Positions 9,232 through 18,825 are shown, counted from the stretch's first letter. The stretch is 64,000 nucleotides of DNA from Perlabentimonas sp034003245 (GCA_034003245.1 JAVEYY010000004.1:1-64000); one strand, 5' to 3'. Made by a program: numbers and translations. The notes: generated by a model not told the origin, from the sequence alone.

Positions 9232-9414
9232 ATGGCAAAGAAAGGTAATAGAGTACAGGTGATTATGGAGTGCACAGAGCACAAGGATTCTGGTATGCCT
9301 GGAACCTCTAGGTACATCACAACCAAGAACAAGAAAAACACTCCCGATAGGCTTGAGCGCAAGAAATTCAACCCAATCCTGCGCAAGGTAACTGTTCATC
9401 GTGAAATTAAATAA
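9232..9414 (+). CDS. rpmG: 50S ribosomal protein L33
   Basis: A 60-residue bL33 (MAKKGNRVQVIMECTEHK, then TSRYITTKNKKNTPDRLERK). Only one cysteine is present, so this is the zinc-free type. It lies 11 bp after rpmB and 11 bp before the DUF4295 gene, so all three are probably one transcript ending at the terminator at 9614-9642. Confidence 0.97.
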   Translation: MAKKGNRVQVIMECTEHKDSGMPGTSRYITTKNKKNTPDRLERKKFNPILRKVTVHREIK

Positions 9415-9425
9415 ACTAAATAGTT

Positions 9426-9584
9426 ATGGCAAAGAAAGTAGTTGCATCGCTGCAAAAAGGTGAGGGTAGGACTAATACCAAGTGTATTAAAATGGTAAAA
9501 TCCCCCAAAACTGGTGCCTATGCTTTCCGTGAGGAGATGGTACCTAACGCTCAAATTAAGGACTTTTTCGACGGGAAAATCTAA
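9426..9584 (+). CDS. DUF4295 small ribosome-associated protein
   Basis: A 52-residue basic protein (MAKKVVASLQKGEGRTNTKC, ending AQIKDFFDGKI). It has the sequence and position of the DUF4295 family, found only in Bacteroidota and always beside rpmB and rpmG. From memory, the family has been identified in the Flavobacterium ribosome structure as an extra large-subunit protein (bL38); I hold that name with moderate certainty. The gene is short and easily missed in automated calls. It shares the operon terminator that follows. Confidence 0.9.
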   Translation: MAKKVVASLQKGEGRTNTKCIKMVKSPKTGAYAFREEMVPNAQIKDFFDGKI

Positions 9585-9613
9585 GTTTTCCTCTGAAGAT
9601 ATTCATTTGGCAC

Positions 9614-9644
9614 AAAAGCTTCCTGATTATTTGGGAAGCTTTTA
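9614..9644 (+). terminator. terminator of rpmB-rpmG-DUF4295 operon
   Basis: AAAAGCTTCC (9614-9623) pairs with GGGAAGCTTTT (9633-9643). The A-rich 5' and T-rich 3' arms give a typical intrinsic terminator about 30 bp after the last stop codon. Confidence 0.75.
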
Positions 9645-9677
9645 CTATTTTTACGGAATTCATCTCAAAATTACGGT

Positions 9678-10628
9678 ATGAGCGTTTTTGGACTTTTTTC
9701 GGGAAGTAAAAAGGAATCTCTTGACAAGGGCCTCGAGAAGACCAAGGAGAACCTTTTTTCCAAACTCTCCAGAATTGTGGTGGGCAAGTCGACCATCGAC
9801 GACGATGTGCTCGATAACCTCGAGGAGGTGTTAATCTCCTCGGATGTGGGCGTAGAAACAACCCTACGAATTATTGAGCGGATTCAAGCACGAGCCTCGC
9901 GCGAGAAGTATATGAACACCAACGAGTTGAACCAAATCCTGAAATCGGAAATTGCGGAGTTGCTGGCTCAAAACGAGTCGGGTGAAGTAAATACCTCAAT
10001 TGAAACTCCCGATGGTTCACCTTATGTAATTATGGTTGTTGGAGTTAATGGTGTTGGTAAAACTACAACCATTGGTAAACTGGCATATCTATATAAGAGT
10101 ATTGGTAAAAAAGTTTACCTAGGAGCGGCCGATACTTTTAGAGCAGCTGCTGTTGACCAGCTTACCATTTGGGCACAAAGGGTGGATGTGCCTATTGTGA
10201 AGCAAGCCATGGGATCCGATCCTGCTTCGGTTGCCTACGATGCTCTTTCGTCGGCAAAGGCTAATAATGCCGATGTGGTGATAATCGATACAGCTGGCCG
10301 TTTGCACAATAAAGTGAACCTTATGAGCGAGCTGTCGAAGATAAAGCGCGTAATGCAAAAGGTAATTCCCAATGCTCCGCATGAGGTACTCCTTGTACTC
10401 GACGGAAGTACTGGTCAAAATGCCTTTGAGCAAGCCAAACAGTTTACTCTGGCAACAGAGGTAACCGCATTAGCGTTAACAAAACTCGACGGAACGGCCA
10501 AAGGAGGTGTTGTGCTGGGAATCTCCGATCAGTTTAAGATACCCGTTAAGTACATCGGCGTGGGGGAGAAAATGACCGATTTACAGGTTTTCGATCGCTT
10601 TGCCTTTGTTGATTCGTTGTTTTCGTAG
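9678..10628 (+). CDS. ftsY: signal recognition particle receptor FtsY
   Basis: A 316-residue SRP receptor GTPase consisting of a short N-terminal tail, the helical N domain (about 20-100) and the G domain. Visible motifs are GVNGVGKTT (122-130, P-loop), DTFRAAAVDQL (152 onward), DTAGR (204-208), and TKLDGTAKGG. It lacks the long acidic A domain of E. coli FtsY, which is usual outside Proteobacteria. It receives ribosome-nascent chains from Ffh at the inner membrane. It is downstream of the ribosomal protein operon but separated by a terminator, and is followed by its own terminator. Confidence 0.97.
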   Translation: MSVFGLFSGSKKESLDKGLEKTKENLFSKLSRIVVGKSTIDDDVLDNLEEVLISSDVGVETTLRIIERIQARASREKYMNTNELNQILKSEIAELLAQNESGEVNTSIETPDGSPYVIMVVGVNGVGKTTTIGKLAYLYKSIGKKVYLGAADTFRAAAVDQLTIWAQRVDVPIVKQAMGSDPASVAYDALSSAKANNADVVIIDTAGRLHNKVNLMSELSKIKRVMQKVIPNAPHEVLLVLDGSTGQNAFEQAKQFTLATEVTALALTKLDGTAKGGVVLGISDQFKIPVKYIGVGEKMTDLQVFDRFAFVDSLFS

Positions 10629-10663
10629 CGATTCTTCAATTTTCAAGCTGCAATACTTTTACG

Positions 10664-10690
10664 AGGGGCAATAATGTTGCCCTTTTTTTG
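10664..10690 (+). terminator. terminator after ftsY
   Basis: GGGCAA (10666-10671) pairs with TTGCCC (10678-10683) and is followed by seven T. Confidence 0.75.
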
Positions 10691-10755
10691 TAGTTTTGAG
10701 ATTGAATTATTATTAGGATGATTTCAATAATCATTTAATTGTCAACTAATATAGC

Positions 10756-11931
10756 ATGAAAAAGGTTTTGCCTCTCACTACTCGTACTCCCATTTATCGA
10801 GATACTGGCTTTCATTTGGTTGATATTCCTACCATGCAGCGAGCTTTTACCAATGAGTTGGACTATTCCCGAGATCCAGAGCTTTATATCTATGGAAGAT
10901 ACAGAAATCCAAATGTTGCCGCTGCTGAGGAGATGATTATGGCGATTGAGGAAAGCTCTTGGTCAGTCCTTGCTCAATCGGGACTAGCTGCGCTCGATAT
11001 TGCTCTATCAATATTTCAGGAAAGTACTAAACCTGCAAAGTGGCTCTTTTTCTCAGAGATATACGGTGGAACCAACCATTTTATCGACAACGTTTTAGTA
11101 AAACGAAGGGGCTTCGATATACATCGGTTTTATCCCGATGGTGATAATTATTCTATAGAAAAGTTCGAAGCGGTGTTGCGCGAGGTAAAACCTAACGTTG
11201 TGCTGTTTGAGGCTGTATCGAACCCAATGCTTATTACTCTCGATGGTGATCAGTTTATACAAGTAGCAAAACAACATGGAGCAAAGGTAATTGTTGATAA
11301 TACATTTGCAACTCCATATTTATGGAAACCTCTAAAAAGTGGCGCCGATATTGTAATTCATAGCGTTACTAAATACCTTGCTGGTCACGGTTCTATCTCG
11401 GGTGGCGTTCTTTCGGGTAATTGTCCTGAACTTGAGAAAGCAGCTTTAGAATACAGGAAGTTAGTTGGTCATATGCTTTCGCCCGATGACGCGGCCAGGC
11501 TTTGCGAGCAGCTAAAAACTTTTGAGTTGCGTTTTAAGAATCATTGCGATAATGCATTTGCATTGGCGAATTATCTGAGTAAACATGGTAGAATTGATCA
11601 GGTTCTTTATCCTGGCCTCGAGAGCCATGCCACTCACTCCAATGCTGTGAGATTATTTGAACAAAAGGGATATGGATCCATAATAACTTTCGATATTGCT
11701 GGAGAGAATAGGGAAGAGAAACAGAGGCATTGCAATCAGTTCATAAATCTTGTAAAGGATCATATCCCTTTGGTTCCAACATTGGGCGATGCCGACACAA
11801 TACTAATGCCCATTGAACCTGTTTGGGGCGATAGATACCCATTTCCCGGGATGATTCGGTTGTCTGTTGGAATTGAACCCACCGAAAAGTTACTTGCTAT
11901 TGTGGGACAAGCACTCGATTTGCTAGAGTAA
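10756..11931 (+). CDS. PLP-dependent Cys/Met metabolism enzyme (gamma-lyase/synthase type)
   Basis: A 391-residue member of the trans-sulfuration family (cystathionine gamma-synthase, cystathionine gamma-lyase, methionine gamma-lyase, O-acetylhomoserine sulfhydrylase). Visible are RYRNPNVAAAE, the SGLAALDIAL cofactor region, YGGTNHFI, EAVSNPMLITLDG (normally ESPSNP), VDNTFATPYLWKPL, the PLP lysine Lys206 in HSVTKYLAGHG, and the C-terminal IRLSVGIEPTE. The substrate cannot be decided from motifs. It is 10 bp upstream of the DmsB-DmsC fusion gene and heads a run of six co-oriented genes with a molybdoenzyme, so release of a small sulfur compound feeding or fed by that enzyme is an attractive but unproven idea. 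Confidence 0.85.
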   Translation: MKKVLPLTTRTPIYRDTGFHLVDIPTMQRAFTNELDYSRDPELYIYGRYRNPNVAAAEEMIMAIEESSWSVLAQSGLAALDIALSIFQESTKPAKWLFFSEIYGGTNHFIDNVLVKRRGFDIHRFYPDGDNYSIEKFEAVLREVKPNVVLFEAVSNPMLITLDGDQFIQVAKQHGAKVIVDNTFATPYLWKPLKSGADIVIHSVTKYLAGHGSISGGVLSGNCPELEKAALEYRKLVGHMLSPDDAARLCEQLKTFELRFKNHCDNAFALANYLSKHGRIDQVLYPGLESHATHSNAVRLFEQKGYGSIITFDIAGENREEKQRHCNQFINLVKDHIPLVPTLGDADTILMPIEPVWGDRYPFPGMIRLSVGIEPTEKLLAIVGQALDLLE

Positions 11932-11941
11932 CTATTATTTT

Positions 11942-13261
11942 ATGGCCACTGTTAAGGGTTTTATCTTCGATTATAGCAAATGTGTTGGATGTCATGCTTG
12001 CATGGTGGCGTGTTATGCCGAGAATTCTACAAAACCACCTCTTAGCTGGCGACAGATTAACCATTATAATAAGCAAAAACTTCCCTTACTTGGGTTTGTA
12101 CATCTATCTATAGCATGTAATCACTGTAAGGAGGCTCCCTGTGTAAATGCATGTCCAAGTGGAGCATATACTTTTGATGTTGACACCAGAGCCGTAATTC
12201 ACAATCCCCTAAAGTGTTTAGGCTGTAAGTACTGTACATGGGCTTGTCCATTCGATGCGCCTAAGTACAATGCCGAGATTGGTTTAGTTGAAAAATGTAA
12301 TTTTTGCAATCATAGGCTAAAGGAAGGTCAAATTCCAGCCTGTGCTCTAAACTGTCCAACAGGTGCTCTATCGTTTGGAGATCTAGAGGAAAAAGAAGTC
12401 CCAGATGCATTTGGCCTATCGCAAAAAGCCATATATCCTAGAATTTCGATTATTGGATCAGAGGTTAAGGAATTGGTTCCACAAATGGATTGTTGTGCTG
12501 TAGCTGAGGATGCAAGTCGGATACGACAAATGGAAGTTTCGAAATCATACGTAAATCCCCTTGCTGAGTGGCCTTTGGTCCTATTCACTTTCATAGGGGC
12601 TTTCCTTACAGGATGGCAAATATCCTCAATTTTTGAAAGTAGTATAAGCTTATCGCCTTGGTTATTTTCTTTACTCGGAGGCATTGCAATGATAATTAGC
12701 ACAATCCATTTGGGTAAACCTTTGCGTGCGCATATGTCAATTTTTAACCTTAAAACAAGCTGGTTATCACGCGAAATATTATTGTTTGGGCTATTTATGA
12801 TTACTGGCTTTATTGCTCTACTTTCTGATATTTGGTGGTTAGTAATTGCTTCTGCAATTATTGGTTTTTTATTCCTTGCCTCGGTGGAAATGCTATATAT
12901 GGTTACCAATAAGAAAGCTGGGTTTTCCATTCATAGTGGCAATTCAATTGCCATCGCATTAGTTTTTGCATCACTTTTCTCGATGCAATGGGATTTGCTT
13001 ATCGTGTTAATTGCTTTAAAAGTTGCTGTTTATGCAGTAACCATTGGCACAAAGCCTAAGGGATTAAGTTCGAGAATTGCCTTAGTATCATTTGTGCGAT
13101 TTATTTTGGGATTTGTTGTACCTTTTGGCCTTATTGCATTCTCGAATATTGGCTTTAGGAGTATTTTGGTTGTGTCAATTATACTTGGTGAGCTAATTGA
13201 TCGTTTTATGTTCTACCACGATTTTGAACCCGAAAGGCCATTTAGCATTACTGCCAGATAA
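11942..13261 (+). CDS. fused DmsB-DmsC: four-cluster ferredoxin subunit plus membrane anchor
   Basis: A 439-residue fusion. Residues 1-150 carry four [4Fe-4S] motifs in DmsB order (Cys 14/17/20/24, 59/62/67/71, 92/95/98/102, 119/122/134/138). From about residue 190 to 425 there are about eight hydrophobic helices like the DmsC anchor. In DMSO-reductase-type enzymes the B subunit wires the molybdopterin subunit to the anchor, which exchanges electrons with menaquinol; these are normally separate proteins. There is no Tat or Sec signal before the ferredoxin domain, matching the partner at 15348 which also lacks one, so the enzyme should face the cytoplasm. It is tightly coupled (10 bp) to the PLP enzyme upstream. 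Confidence 0.88.
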   Translation: MATVKGFIFDYSKCVGCHACMVACYAENSTKPPLSWRQINHYNKQKLPLLGFVHLSIACNHCKEAPCVNACPSGAYTFDVDTRAVIHNPLKCLGCKYCTWACPFDAPKYNAEIGLVEKCNFCNHRLKEGQIPACALNCPTGALSFGDLEEKEVPDAFGLSQKAIYPRISIIGSEVKELVPQMDCCAVAEDASRIRQMEVSKSYVNPLAEWPLVLFTFIGAFLTGWQISSIFESSISLSPWLFSLLGGIAMIISTIHLGKPLRAHMSIFNLKTSWLSREILLFGLFMITGFIALLSDIWWLVIASAIIGFLFLASVEMLYMVTNKKAGFSIHSGNSIAIALVFASLFSMQWDLLIVLIALKVAVYAVTIGTKPKGLSSRIALVSFVRFILGFVVPFGLIAFSNIGFRSILVVSIILGELIDRFMFYHDFEPERPFSITAR

Positions 13262-13366
13262 TAAAGGATGATAAAGAACATTGTAAAATAGCAGAGAGGT
13301 AGAATCTTTTGGGTAACTAAAGACATTTTTTTAACGTAGAATACCTTACTTTTTAAACATCACAAA

Positions 13367-15322
13367 TTGGGCAATCAAATAGCCATATCATTAAACTCAA
13401 AGCAAACAAAGCACGTTTGCTTTCGCTTATTGCTCTTGCTAATTATCGTTTTAGGATTAGGCTCAATAAAATCGTTTGGCCAGCAAGGATTGGATGTTTA
13501 TGGTCGGATAGTTATTAAAAGAGGCAATTCCGATGGCGCGAGAGTGGTGGTGTATAAGAATGGTGCTGAAGTTGAAAAACAAACAATTGGTCGTAATGGT
13601 CGCTTTGATGTAAGGTTGAGTTACGATGCCGATTATAATCTCTCCTTCGAAAAGGATGGATATGTGTCTAAAAAGATCAACATAAATGCTAATATACCTG
13701 CTGATCTCCGTAATAAGAACAATATTATCGAATTTGAAGTAGAACTAGAGCCCCAAACCGGAACAACGGCAATAAAGGTTTATGATAATCCAGTTGCTAA
13801 AATCAAATTCGATGAAAGACGAAACGATTTTAGCTGGGATACCGATTACTCATCAAGTTTCCAGCGCGATGTAGCAGCTGAGGAGCGTAAAATGGCCGAG
13901 GAGGCCAAAAAGAAAGCCGTTGAGGAGGAGAAAACGCGAATTGCACAAGAAGCCGAACAACGCCGCTTAGAAGAAGAGGCACGGAAAAAAGCAGCCGAAG
14001 CAGCCCGTCTGGCTGAGCTTGAGAAACAAAAAAAGGAGGCAGAAGTTCGAGCGCTAGCCCAAGCCCAAGCCCGTGAGGAAGCCCGAAAACTTGCCGAGGA
14101 AACGAAACGTAAGGCCGAGGAGGAGGCGAAGCGTAAAGCCGAGGAGGAGGCAAAACGCAAGGAGGAGGAACGTTTACGCCAGGAAGAGGTACGCAGACAG
14201 GAGGCCGAACGGGTTCGATTGGCCGAGGAGGCTCGACGCAAAGCCGAAGAGCAGGCTCGGTTGGCTGAACAGGAGAGAATCCGTAAAGAGGCAGAGGAAC
14301 GACGATTAGCCGAGGAAGCTCGCCGCAAAGCTGAAGAGGAAGCTCGCCGAAAGTCCGAGGAGGAAGCACGCAAGGAAGCCGATAGGATTCGGTTAGCCGA
14401 GGAAGCCCGTCGGAAAGCCGAAGAGCAAGCGCGTTTGGCTGAACAGGAGCGCCAACGTAAAGACGCTGAAACCAGAGCCCTTGCCGAAGCTCAGGCTAAA
14501 GGGGAGGCTCGCAAAAAAGCTGAGGAGGAGGCTCACAAAGAAGCAGAGCGAATTAGATTAGCCGAAGAAGCACGTAGAAGTGCAGAGGAGCAAGCCCGAG
14601 TAATAGAACAAGAACGAGTCCGTAAGGAGGCTGAGGAGCGGCGATTAGCCGAGGAAGCCCGTCGTAAAGCCGATGAGGAGTCTCGAGCAGCAGAGCAGCA
14701 AAGGCTCGAAAGGGAGGCTGAAGCGCGACGATTGGCATTGGAAAATCAACGTAAATCCGAGGAGCAGGCTCGTATTGCTGAGCAAGAGCGCCGTCGTAAG
14801 GAGTTAGAGGCACAAGCCCAAGCCGATGCTCAGGCCAGAGAAGCCGCAAGGCTTAAGGCAGAGCAGGAACGATTACTGGCTCAGCAAGAACAGCAGCGGA
14901 TAGCCGAGGAAACAGCCAAGCAAAGGGAAGAGGAACGTAGACTCGAAGAGGAACGTATTCGCAAAGAAACTGAACGCATTAGAGAGCAGGAGGAACGCTT
15001 ACGACAGCAGCTTAAGGAGGAGCAGCTTCGCAAGCAAGCAGAGTTGGCCAAACAGGCCGAAGAACGCAAACGCCAAACTATGGCTCAGATGAGCACCAAT
15101 AGGGGCAACCCTATTCCTGTCGAGAATATTGCCGAGAAATACGGTGAGGATACTACGGTAGAAAAGATACAACTTAACAAAATCTTGGTTACCCGTTCTG
15201 TTCTTAATCGAGATGGTGTTATCACCTTCTATACTAGGGTTGAGCACGATAATGGTTCGGTTTACCACTTTAAGAATGGTGAGTATATCTCGGCTTGGCA
15301 ATATAATCACGAGACAAAATAG
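13367..15322 (+). CDS. secreted protein with ~400-residue charged helix, embedded in molybdoenzyme cluster
   Basis: A 651-residue protein starting from a TTG (no ATG is available before the signal peptide KHVCFRLLLLLIIVLGLGS, cleaved near SFGQ). Residues 40-165 form a beta-rich domain (GRIVIKRGNSDGARVVVYKN) like carboxypeptidase-regulatory domains. About 165-575 is an uninterrupted Glu/Lys/Arg/Ala repeat (EEARRKAEEEARR style), either a very long coiled coil or a single alpha helix. The last 75 residues are globular. Such proteins occur in Bacteroidota envelopes and may bridge the periplasm. It lies between the DmsBC fusion and the molybdopterin subunit, 25 bp before the latter. Function is unknown; the antisense strand is open over the helix only because of its codon bias. 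Confidence 0.75.
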   Translation: MGNQIAISLNSKQTKHVCFRLLLLLIIVLGLGSIKSFGQQGLDVYGRIVIKRGNSDGARVVVYKNGAEVEKQTIGRNGRFDVRLSYDADYNLSFEKDGYVSKKININANIPADLRNKNNIIEFEVELEPQTGTTAIKVYDNPVAKIKFDERRNDFSWDTDYSSSFQRDVAAEERKMAEEAKKKAVEEEKTRIAQEAEQRRLEEEARKKAAEAARLAELEKQKKEAEVRALAQAQAREEARKLAEETKRKAEEEAKRKAEEEAKRKEEERLRQEEVRRQEAERVRLAEEARRKAEEQARLAEQERIRKEAEERRLAEEARRKAEEEARRKSEEEARKEADRIRLAEEARRKAEEQARLAEQERQRKDAETRALAEAQAKGEARKKAEEEAHKEAERIRLAEEARRSAEEQARVIEQERVRKEAEERRLAEEARRKADEESRAAEQQRLEREAEARRLALENQRKSEEQARIAEQERRRKELEAQAQADAQAREAARLKAEQERLLAQQEQQRIAEETAKQREEERRLEEERIRKETERIREQEERLRQQLKEEQLRKQAELAKQAEERKRQTMAQMSTNRGNPIPVENIAEKYGEDTTVEKIQLNKILVTRSVLNRDGVITFYTRVEHDNGSVYHFKNGEYISAWQYNHETK

Positions 15323-15347
15323 AGTTTAATCACCCTATCATTGTAAA

Positions 15348-17411
15348 ATGCAAGTTTTTAATACTGCCTGCCCCCGCAACTGCTACAGCACCTGTACTTT
15401 TAATGTGCATGTCGATAATGGTAAGGTTTTAAATATCTCCCCAAATCCTATTAATAAGGCAACACCCGAAGGAATCTGCCTAAAGGGCCTAAGCTACGTT
15501 GAACGGGCAAACTCTCCCGATAGAATCATTTATCCTCACCGCAAGGACAGCAAGGGCAATTTCCATCGCATTAGCTGGGATGAGGCATTCGACTCAATAT
15601 CCGGCCGCTTAAAACACTATAAGGAACATTATGGGTCGCAGAGCGTGATGTACTATGCTGCCAGCGGTATGTCGGGGCTAATTAATGAGCTTAGTGGCAA
15701 GTTTTGGCGCGATATTTATGGCGGAGCCACGACCGTATATGGAAACCTATGCTGGCCTGCTGGACTCGAAGCTACTCGTCTTACTCTTGGCGCGAATAAG
15801 CACAATGTGCCGTGGGACTTGGAGAGTGCCAAGTTGGTTGTACTGTGGGGTAAAAACCCAGCTGAGAGCAATATTCAGGAGATGATACCACTGGGCAAGG
15901 CGCTAGACAATGGAGCAAAGCTTGTTGCCATCGATCCTCGCCGGACGGATTCCACCCAAAGGGCATCGTTACTCATTCAGCCTGTTCCCGGAACCGATGC
16001 AGCGCTGGCGCTTGCCGTTGCCAATTTATTGATCTTAAATAATTGGATTGATAAGGATTTTATTGATAATAATGTTTTGGGTTTTGCTCAGTTTAAAGAG
16101 CACGTTAAGGACTACACATCGCTTTGGGCCTCAGAAATAACGGGTGTGCCCGAAGAGTTAATCTATAAACTAGCTTGGAGTATAGGCAATATCAAGCCTA
16201 TGACCCTTATTCCCGGTTACGGGATGCAGCGTTACAGCAACGGTGGACAAACCATTCGGTGCCTGTTAGCCTTATCTGTACTCACTGGAAATATTGGTAA
16301 GCCTGGAGCATGTTGGCACTACGCCAACCTACAGAGCTATGTGTTCGACGATGTGCTGGAACCGCTTTGTTACTACCCCCCCGTTCAACCCGATGGCATT
16401 ACCCGCCGTTCAATAGCAACAGCTCGGCTGGGTGCCGATATGCTGGCCACAAAAAATCCCCCACTAAAAATGATTTGGGTTGAGCGTGGAAATCCTTTGG
16501 CCCAGAATCCTGAAACCTCCACGGTTTTAAAGGCATTTCGTAAGCTCGATTTCAGGGTGGTGGTGGAGCAGTTCTTCACCGATACGGCCTTAGAGGCCGA
16601 TATTGTTTTGCCAGCCAAAAATATGTTCGAGCAGAGCGATATTATTGGTTCATACTGGAATCCCTACGTGCAGCTTAAGCAGAAGGTGGTGGAACCCCCA
16701 GGCGAGATAATGCCCGAAAGTGAGATCTACTACCATCTGGCGCTAAGGTTAGGTTTTGCGAAGGAGGAGGTGGAGAAAGTATTGATCCCTCTCGGTGATG
16801 AAGGTGTTGAACGTTTTCTGAATCATAAATTAAGTAAGTTTCCTGAGCTCTCAATGGAGCAACTTAAGGATGGACCCGTATTAGCCCCAGGACTTGAGGA
16901 AATACCATTTTCTGATAATATCTTCAGAACCCCGAGTGGTAAAATTGAGCTCTACTCACAGCAAGCTCAAAAATTATGGGGTGTCAATCCTTTGCCCACT
17001 TTCGAGAGACCTGCTGAAGGGTATTCCGATGATAAGGAGCAGCAGTTGGAGTATCCATTACACTTAATGAGCCCCAACACCAAGAACCGTATCCACTCAC
17101 AATTTGGCAACTTAAAGGTTATTAAGATGCTAATTCCCGAGCCTTTTGTAGAGATTAATCCTTCCGATGCAGAGCTGCGCCGCATAAAGGATGGCGATAA
17201 GGTAAGGGTTTATAATGCTCGGGGCGAGGTAACCGTTACCGCCCGGCTAACCTACTCGCTCCGTAAGGGTTGCGTGGTAATCCACAATGGCTGGTGGGGT
17301 GCTCAGGGGTGTGCGCTTAATGTTTTGTCCTTTGGTCGCGAAACCGATATGGGACACGGTACTGCTTTCCATGATAATATGGTGGAGGTGGAGAGGGCAA
17401 ACAACAGATAG
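15348..17411 (+). CDS. molybdopterin-dependent oxidoreductase, catalytic subunit, no Tat signal
   Basis: A 687-residue DMSO-reductase superfamily protein. The N-terminal [4Fe-4S] motif uses Cys8, Cys12, Cys16 and Cys44 (ACPRNCYSTC ... GICLKG). Cys135 in YGNLCWPAG sits where the molybdenum ligand is expected; a Cys ligand is usual for polysulfide/thiosulfate reductases and nitrate reductases, whereas true DMSO reductases use Ser. Further motifs are WGKNPAES, AIDPRRTDST, WVERGNPLAQNP, and a C-terminal MopB domain. It begins directly at the cluster motif with no Tat peptide, so it is cytoplasmic. It pairs with the DmsBC fusion at 11942. The substrate is unknown; a sulfur compound is suggested by the PLP lyase in the cluster. 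Confidence 0.88.
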   Translation: MQVFNTACPRNCYSTCTFNVHVDNGKVLNISPNPINKATPEGICLKGLSYVERANSPDRIIYPHRKDSKGNFHRISWDEAFDSISGRLKHYKEHYGSQSVMYYAASGMSGLINELSGKFWRDIYGGATTVYGNLCWPAGLEATRLTLGANKHNVPWDLESAKLVVLWGKNPAESNIQEMIPLGKALDNGAKLVAIDPRRTDSTQRASLLIQPVPGTDAALALAVANLLILNNWIDKDFIDNNVLGFAQFKEHVKDYTSLWASEITGVPEELIYKLAWSIGNIKPMTLIPGYGMQRYSNGGQTIRCLLALSVLTGNIGKPGACWHYANLQSYVFDDVLEPLCYYPPVQPDGITRRSIATARLGADMLATKNPPLKMIWVERGNPLAQNPETSTVLKAFRKLDFRVVVEQFFTDTALEADIVLPAKNMFEQSDIIGSYWNPYVQLKQKVVEPPGEIMPESEIYYHLALRLGFAKEEVEKVLIPLGDEGVERFLNHKLSKFPELSMEQLKDGPVLAPGLEEIPFSDNIFRTPSGKIELYSQQAQKLWGVNPLPTFERPAEGYSDDKEQQLEYPLHLMSPNTKNRIHSQFGNLKVIKMLIPEPFVEINPSDAELRRIKDGDKVRVYNARGEVTVTARLTYSLRKGCVVIHNGWWGAQGCALNVLSFGRETDMGHGTAFHDNMVEVERANNR

Positions 17412-17416
17412 GGTAT

Positions 17417-18814
17417 ATGCGAGTATTCTGTTATATAACCATACTTTTTGTACTGCCGTATAGCTTATTGGCACAACCAAATGTGCAGTTTTCGAAAGAA
17501 GAGGTGGTCTCAGACCTAGAAAATTTACGCCAGCTACTAGTTGATGCCCATTACGATGTATATGCATACATTACTGAGCAAGAGTTCGAATCGGCTTATT
17601 TAAGTACTAAAAGTTCTATAGCAAGCGATTCTTTGAACTTGCTAGAGACAATAAAGCTTTATCAGGGATTGATTTCTAAGATAAATATTGGTCATACTGG
17701 CATCGATTTTCCTGCACAGCTATACGTGCAGTATGCACAGGAGGGAGGTACTGTTTTTCCTCTTGAGATAGCCATTGAGTATGATAAGCCCTTAGTGCGT
17801 AGAAACTGGTCAGGTAACCACAGCATAAATATTGGTTCAGAGATTTTAAGTATAAACGGAGTACCTATGGCCACAATCTTATCCAGAATATATGCACAGA
17901 TATCGGCCGAAAGTATTTACTTAAAAAATGCAAAACTCGAGCTGTATTCATTCCCAAGATACTACTGGCTGGTTTTTGGAAAGCAGGATAACTTTGAAGT
18001 AGAGACCAAATACAACGGGATAATTAGCAAGCATAAACTTAAAGCCGTAGATGTAATTGAGGGTTTTGAAATGAAACGAACCGAGATTATTAACGGTAAA
18101 CGAGAACTTGTATTTTATGGGCATTTGGCCTATTTAAACCCAGGAAACTTTGCTGGTAATGAGGTGGTTTATCGCCAGTTTATCGATTCTGCCTTTGTGC
18201 AGATAAATAATGCGCATAGTCAGAATCTTATTGTTGATTTAAGAAACAACGGCGGTGGCAACGACTCTTTTAGTGATTACTTGGTATCCTATTTTGCCCG
18301 TAACCCTTTCAAGTGGAATTCGAGTTTTACGCTTAAAACTAGCCAGCAACTCAAATCATACGTTAGAGCTAGCAGCGATACCACTTCAGATTACAATCAA
18401 CAAATACTAGCGCATGACAATGGTGAAATCTTTAGCTATGCATTTCCTGAATATCAGCCGCAACCTAATCACAAGCAGTTTAAAGGTAAAGTTTATGTTC
18501 TTGTCAATAGGCAATCGCATTCTCAGGCAGCTGTAATGGCTGCCCAAGTTCAAGACTACAATTTTGGAGTGGTGGTTGGAGAGGAAACTGGAGACTATCC
18601 AACATTGTATGCATCTATTTTTCCGGCAAAACTTCCCAATACTAGAATTACCGTTAATATTTCGAAAGGATACATTGTTCGTGTTAATGGGAATACCCAA
18701 GAAAAAGGAGTAGTTCCCGATATTTATATTAAAGATTATCTGCTCGATGAGGAGGATGAAATACTGAACGAATTGCTAAAGAGGTTGGCAGAGAGCTATA
18801 CCTTAAACAATTAA
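17417..18814 (+). CDS. S41 family peptidase (C-terminal processing protease type), secreted
   Basis: A 465-residue protein with signal peptide (MRVFCYITILFVLPYSLLAQ). A helical N-terminal part is followed by a PDZ-like segment (SEILSINGVPMATILSRIYA, about 145-165) and a tail-specific-protease domain with IVDLRNNGGGND (about 275) and NRQSHSQAAVMAA, where Ser369 takes the nucleophile position. Bacteroidota encode several such periplasmic or lipoprotein-like proteases that trim peptides or are degenerate. It starts five bases after the molybdoenzyme stop codon, so it is very probably cotranscribed, but a functional link is not established. Confidence 0.85.
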   Translation: MRVFCYITILFVLPYSLLAQPNVQFSKEEVVSDLENLRQLLVDAHYDVYAYITEQEFESAYLSTKSSIASDSLNLLETIKLYQGLISKINIGHTGIDFPAQLYVQYAQEGGTVFPLEIAIEYDKPLVRRNWSGNHSINIGSEILSINGVPMATILSRIYAQISAESIYLKNAKLELYSFPRYYWLVFGKQDNFEVETKYNGIISKHKLKAVDVIEGFEMKRTEIINGKRELVFYGHLAYLNPGNFAGNEVVYRQFIDSAFVQINNAHSQNLIVDLRNNGGGNDSFSDYLVSYFARNPFKWNSSFTLKTSQQLKSYVRASSDTTSDYNQQILAHDNGEIFSYAFPEYQPQPNHKQFKGKVYVLVNRQSHSQAAVMAAQVQDYNFGVVVGEETGDYPTLYASIFPAKLPNTRITVNISKGYIVRVNGNTQEKGVVPDIYIKDYLLDEEDEILNELLKRLAESYTLNN

Positions 18815-18825
18815 AAATCCATATC

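Noticed and set aside
10629..10755. SAM or other riboswitch upstream of the PLP enzyme
   Set aside because: The 127-bp gap contains the ftsY terminator and AT-rich sequence without any riboswitch core motif.
13830..14373. Long antisense open frames of 175-179 codons
   Set aside because: They mirror the GAG/GCC/CGN-rich codons of the charged-helix protein on the + strand; the translations are low-complexity Ser/Arg/Ala or Pro/Leu sequences.
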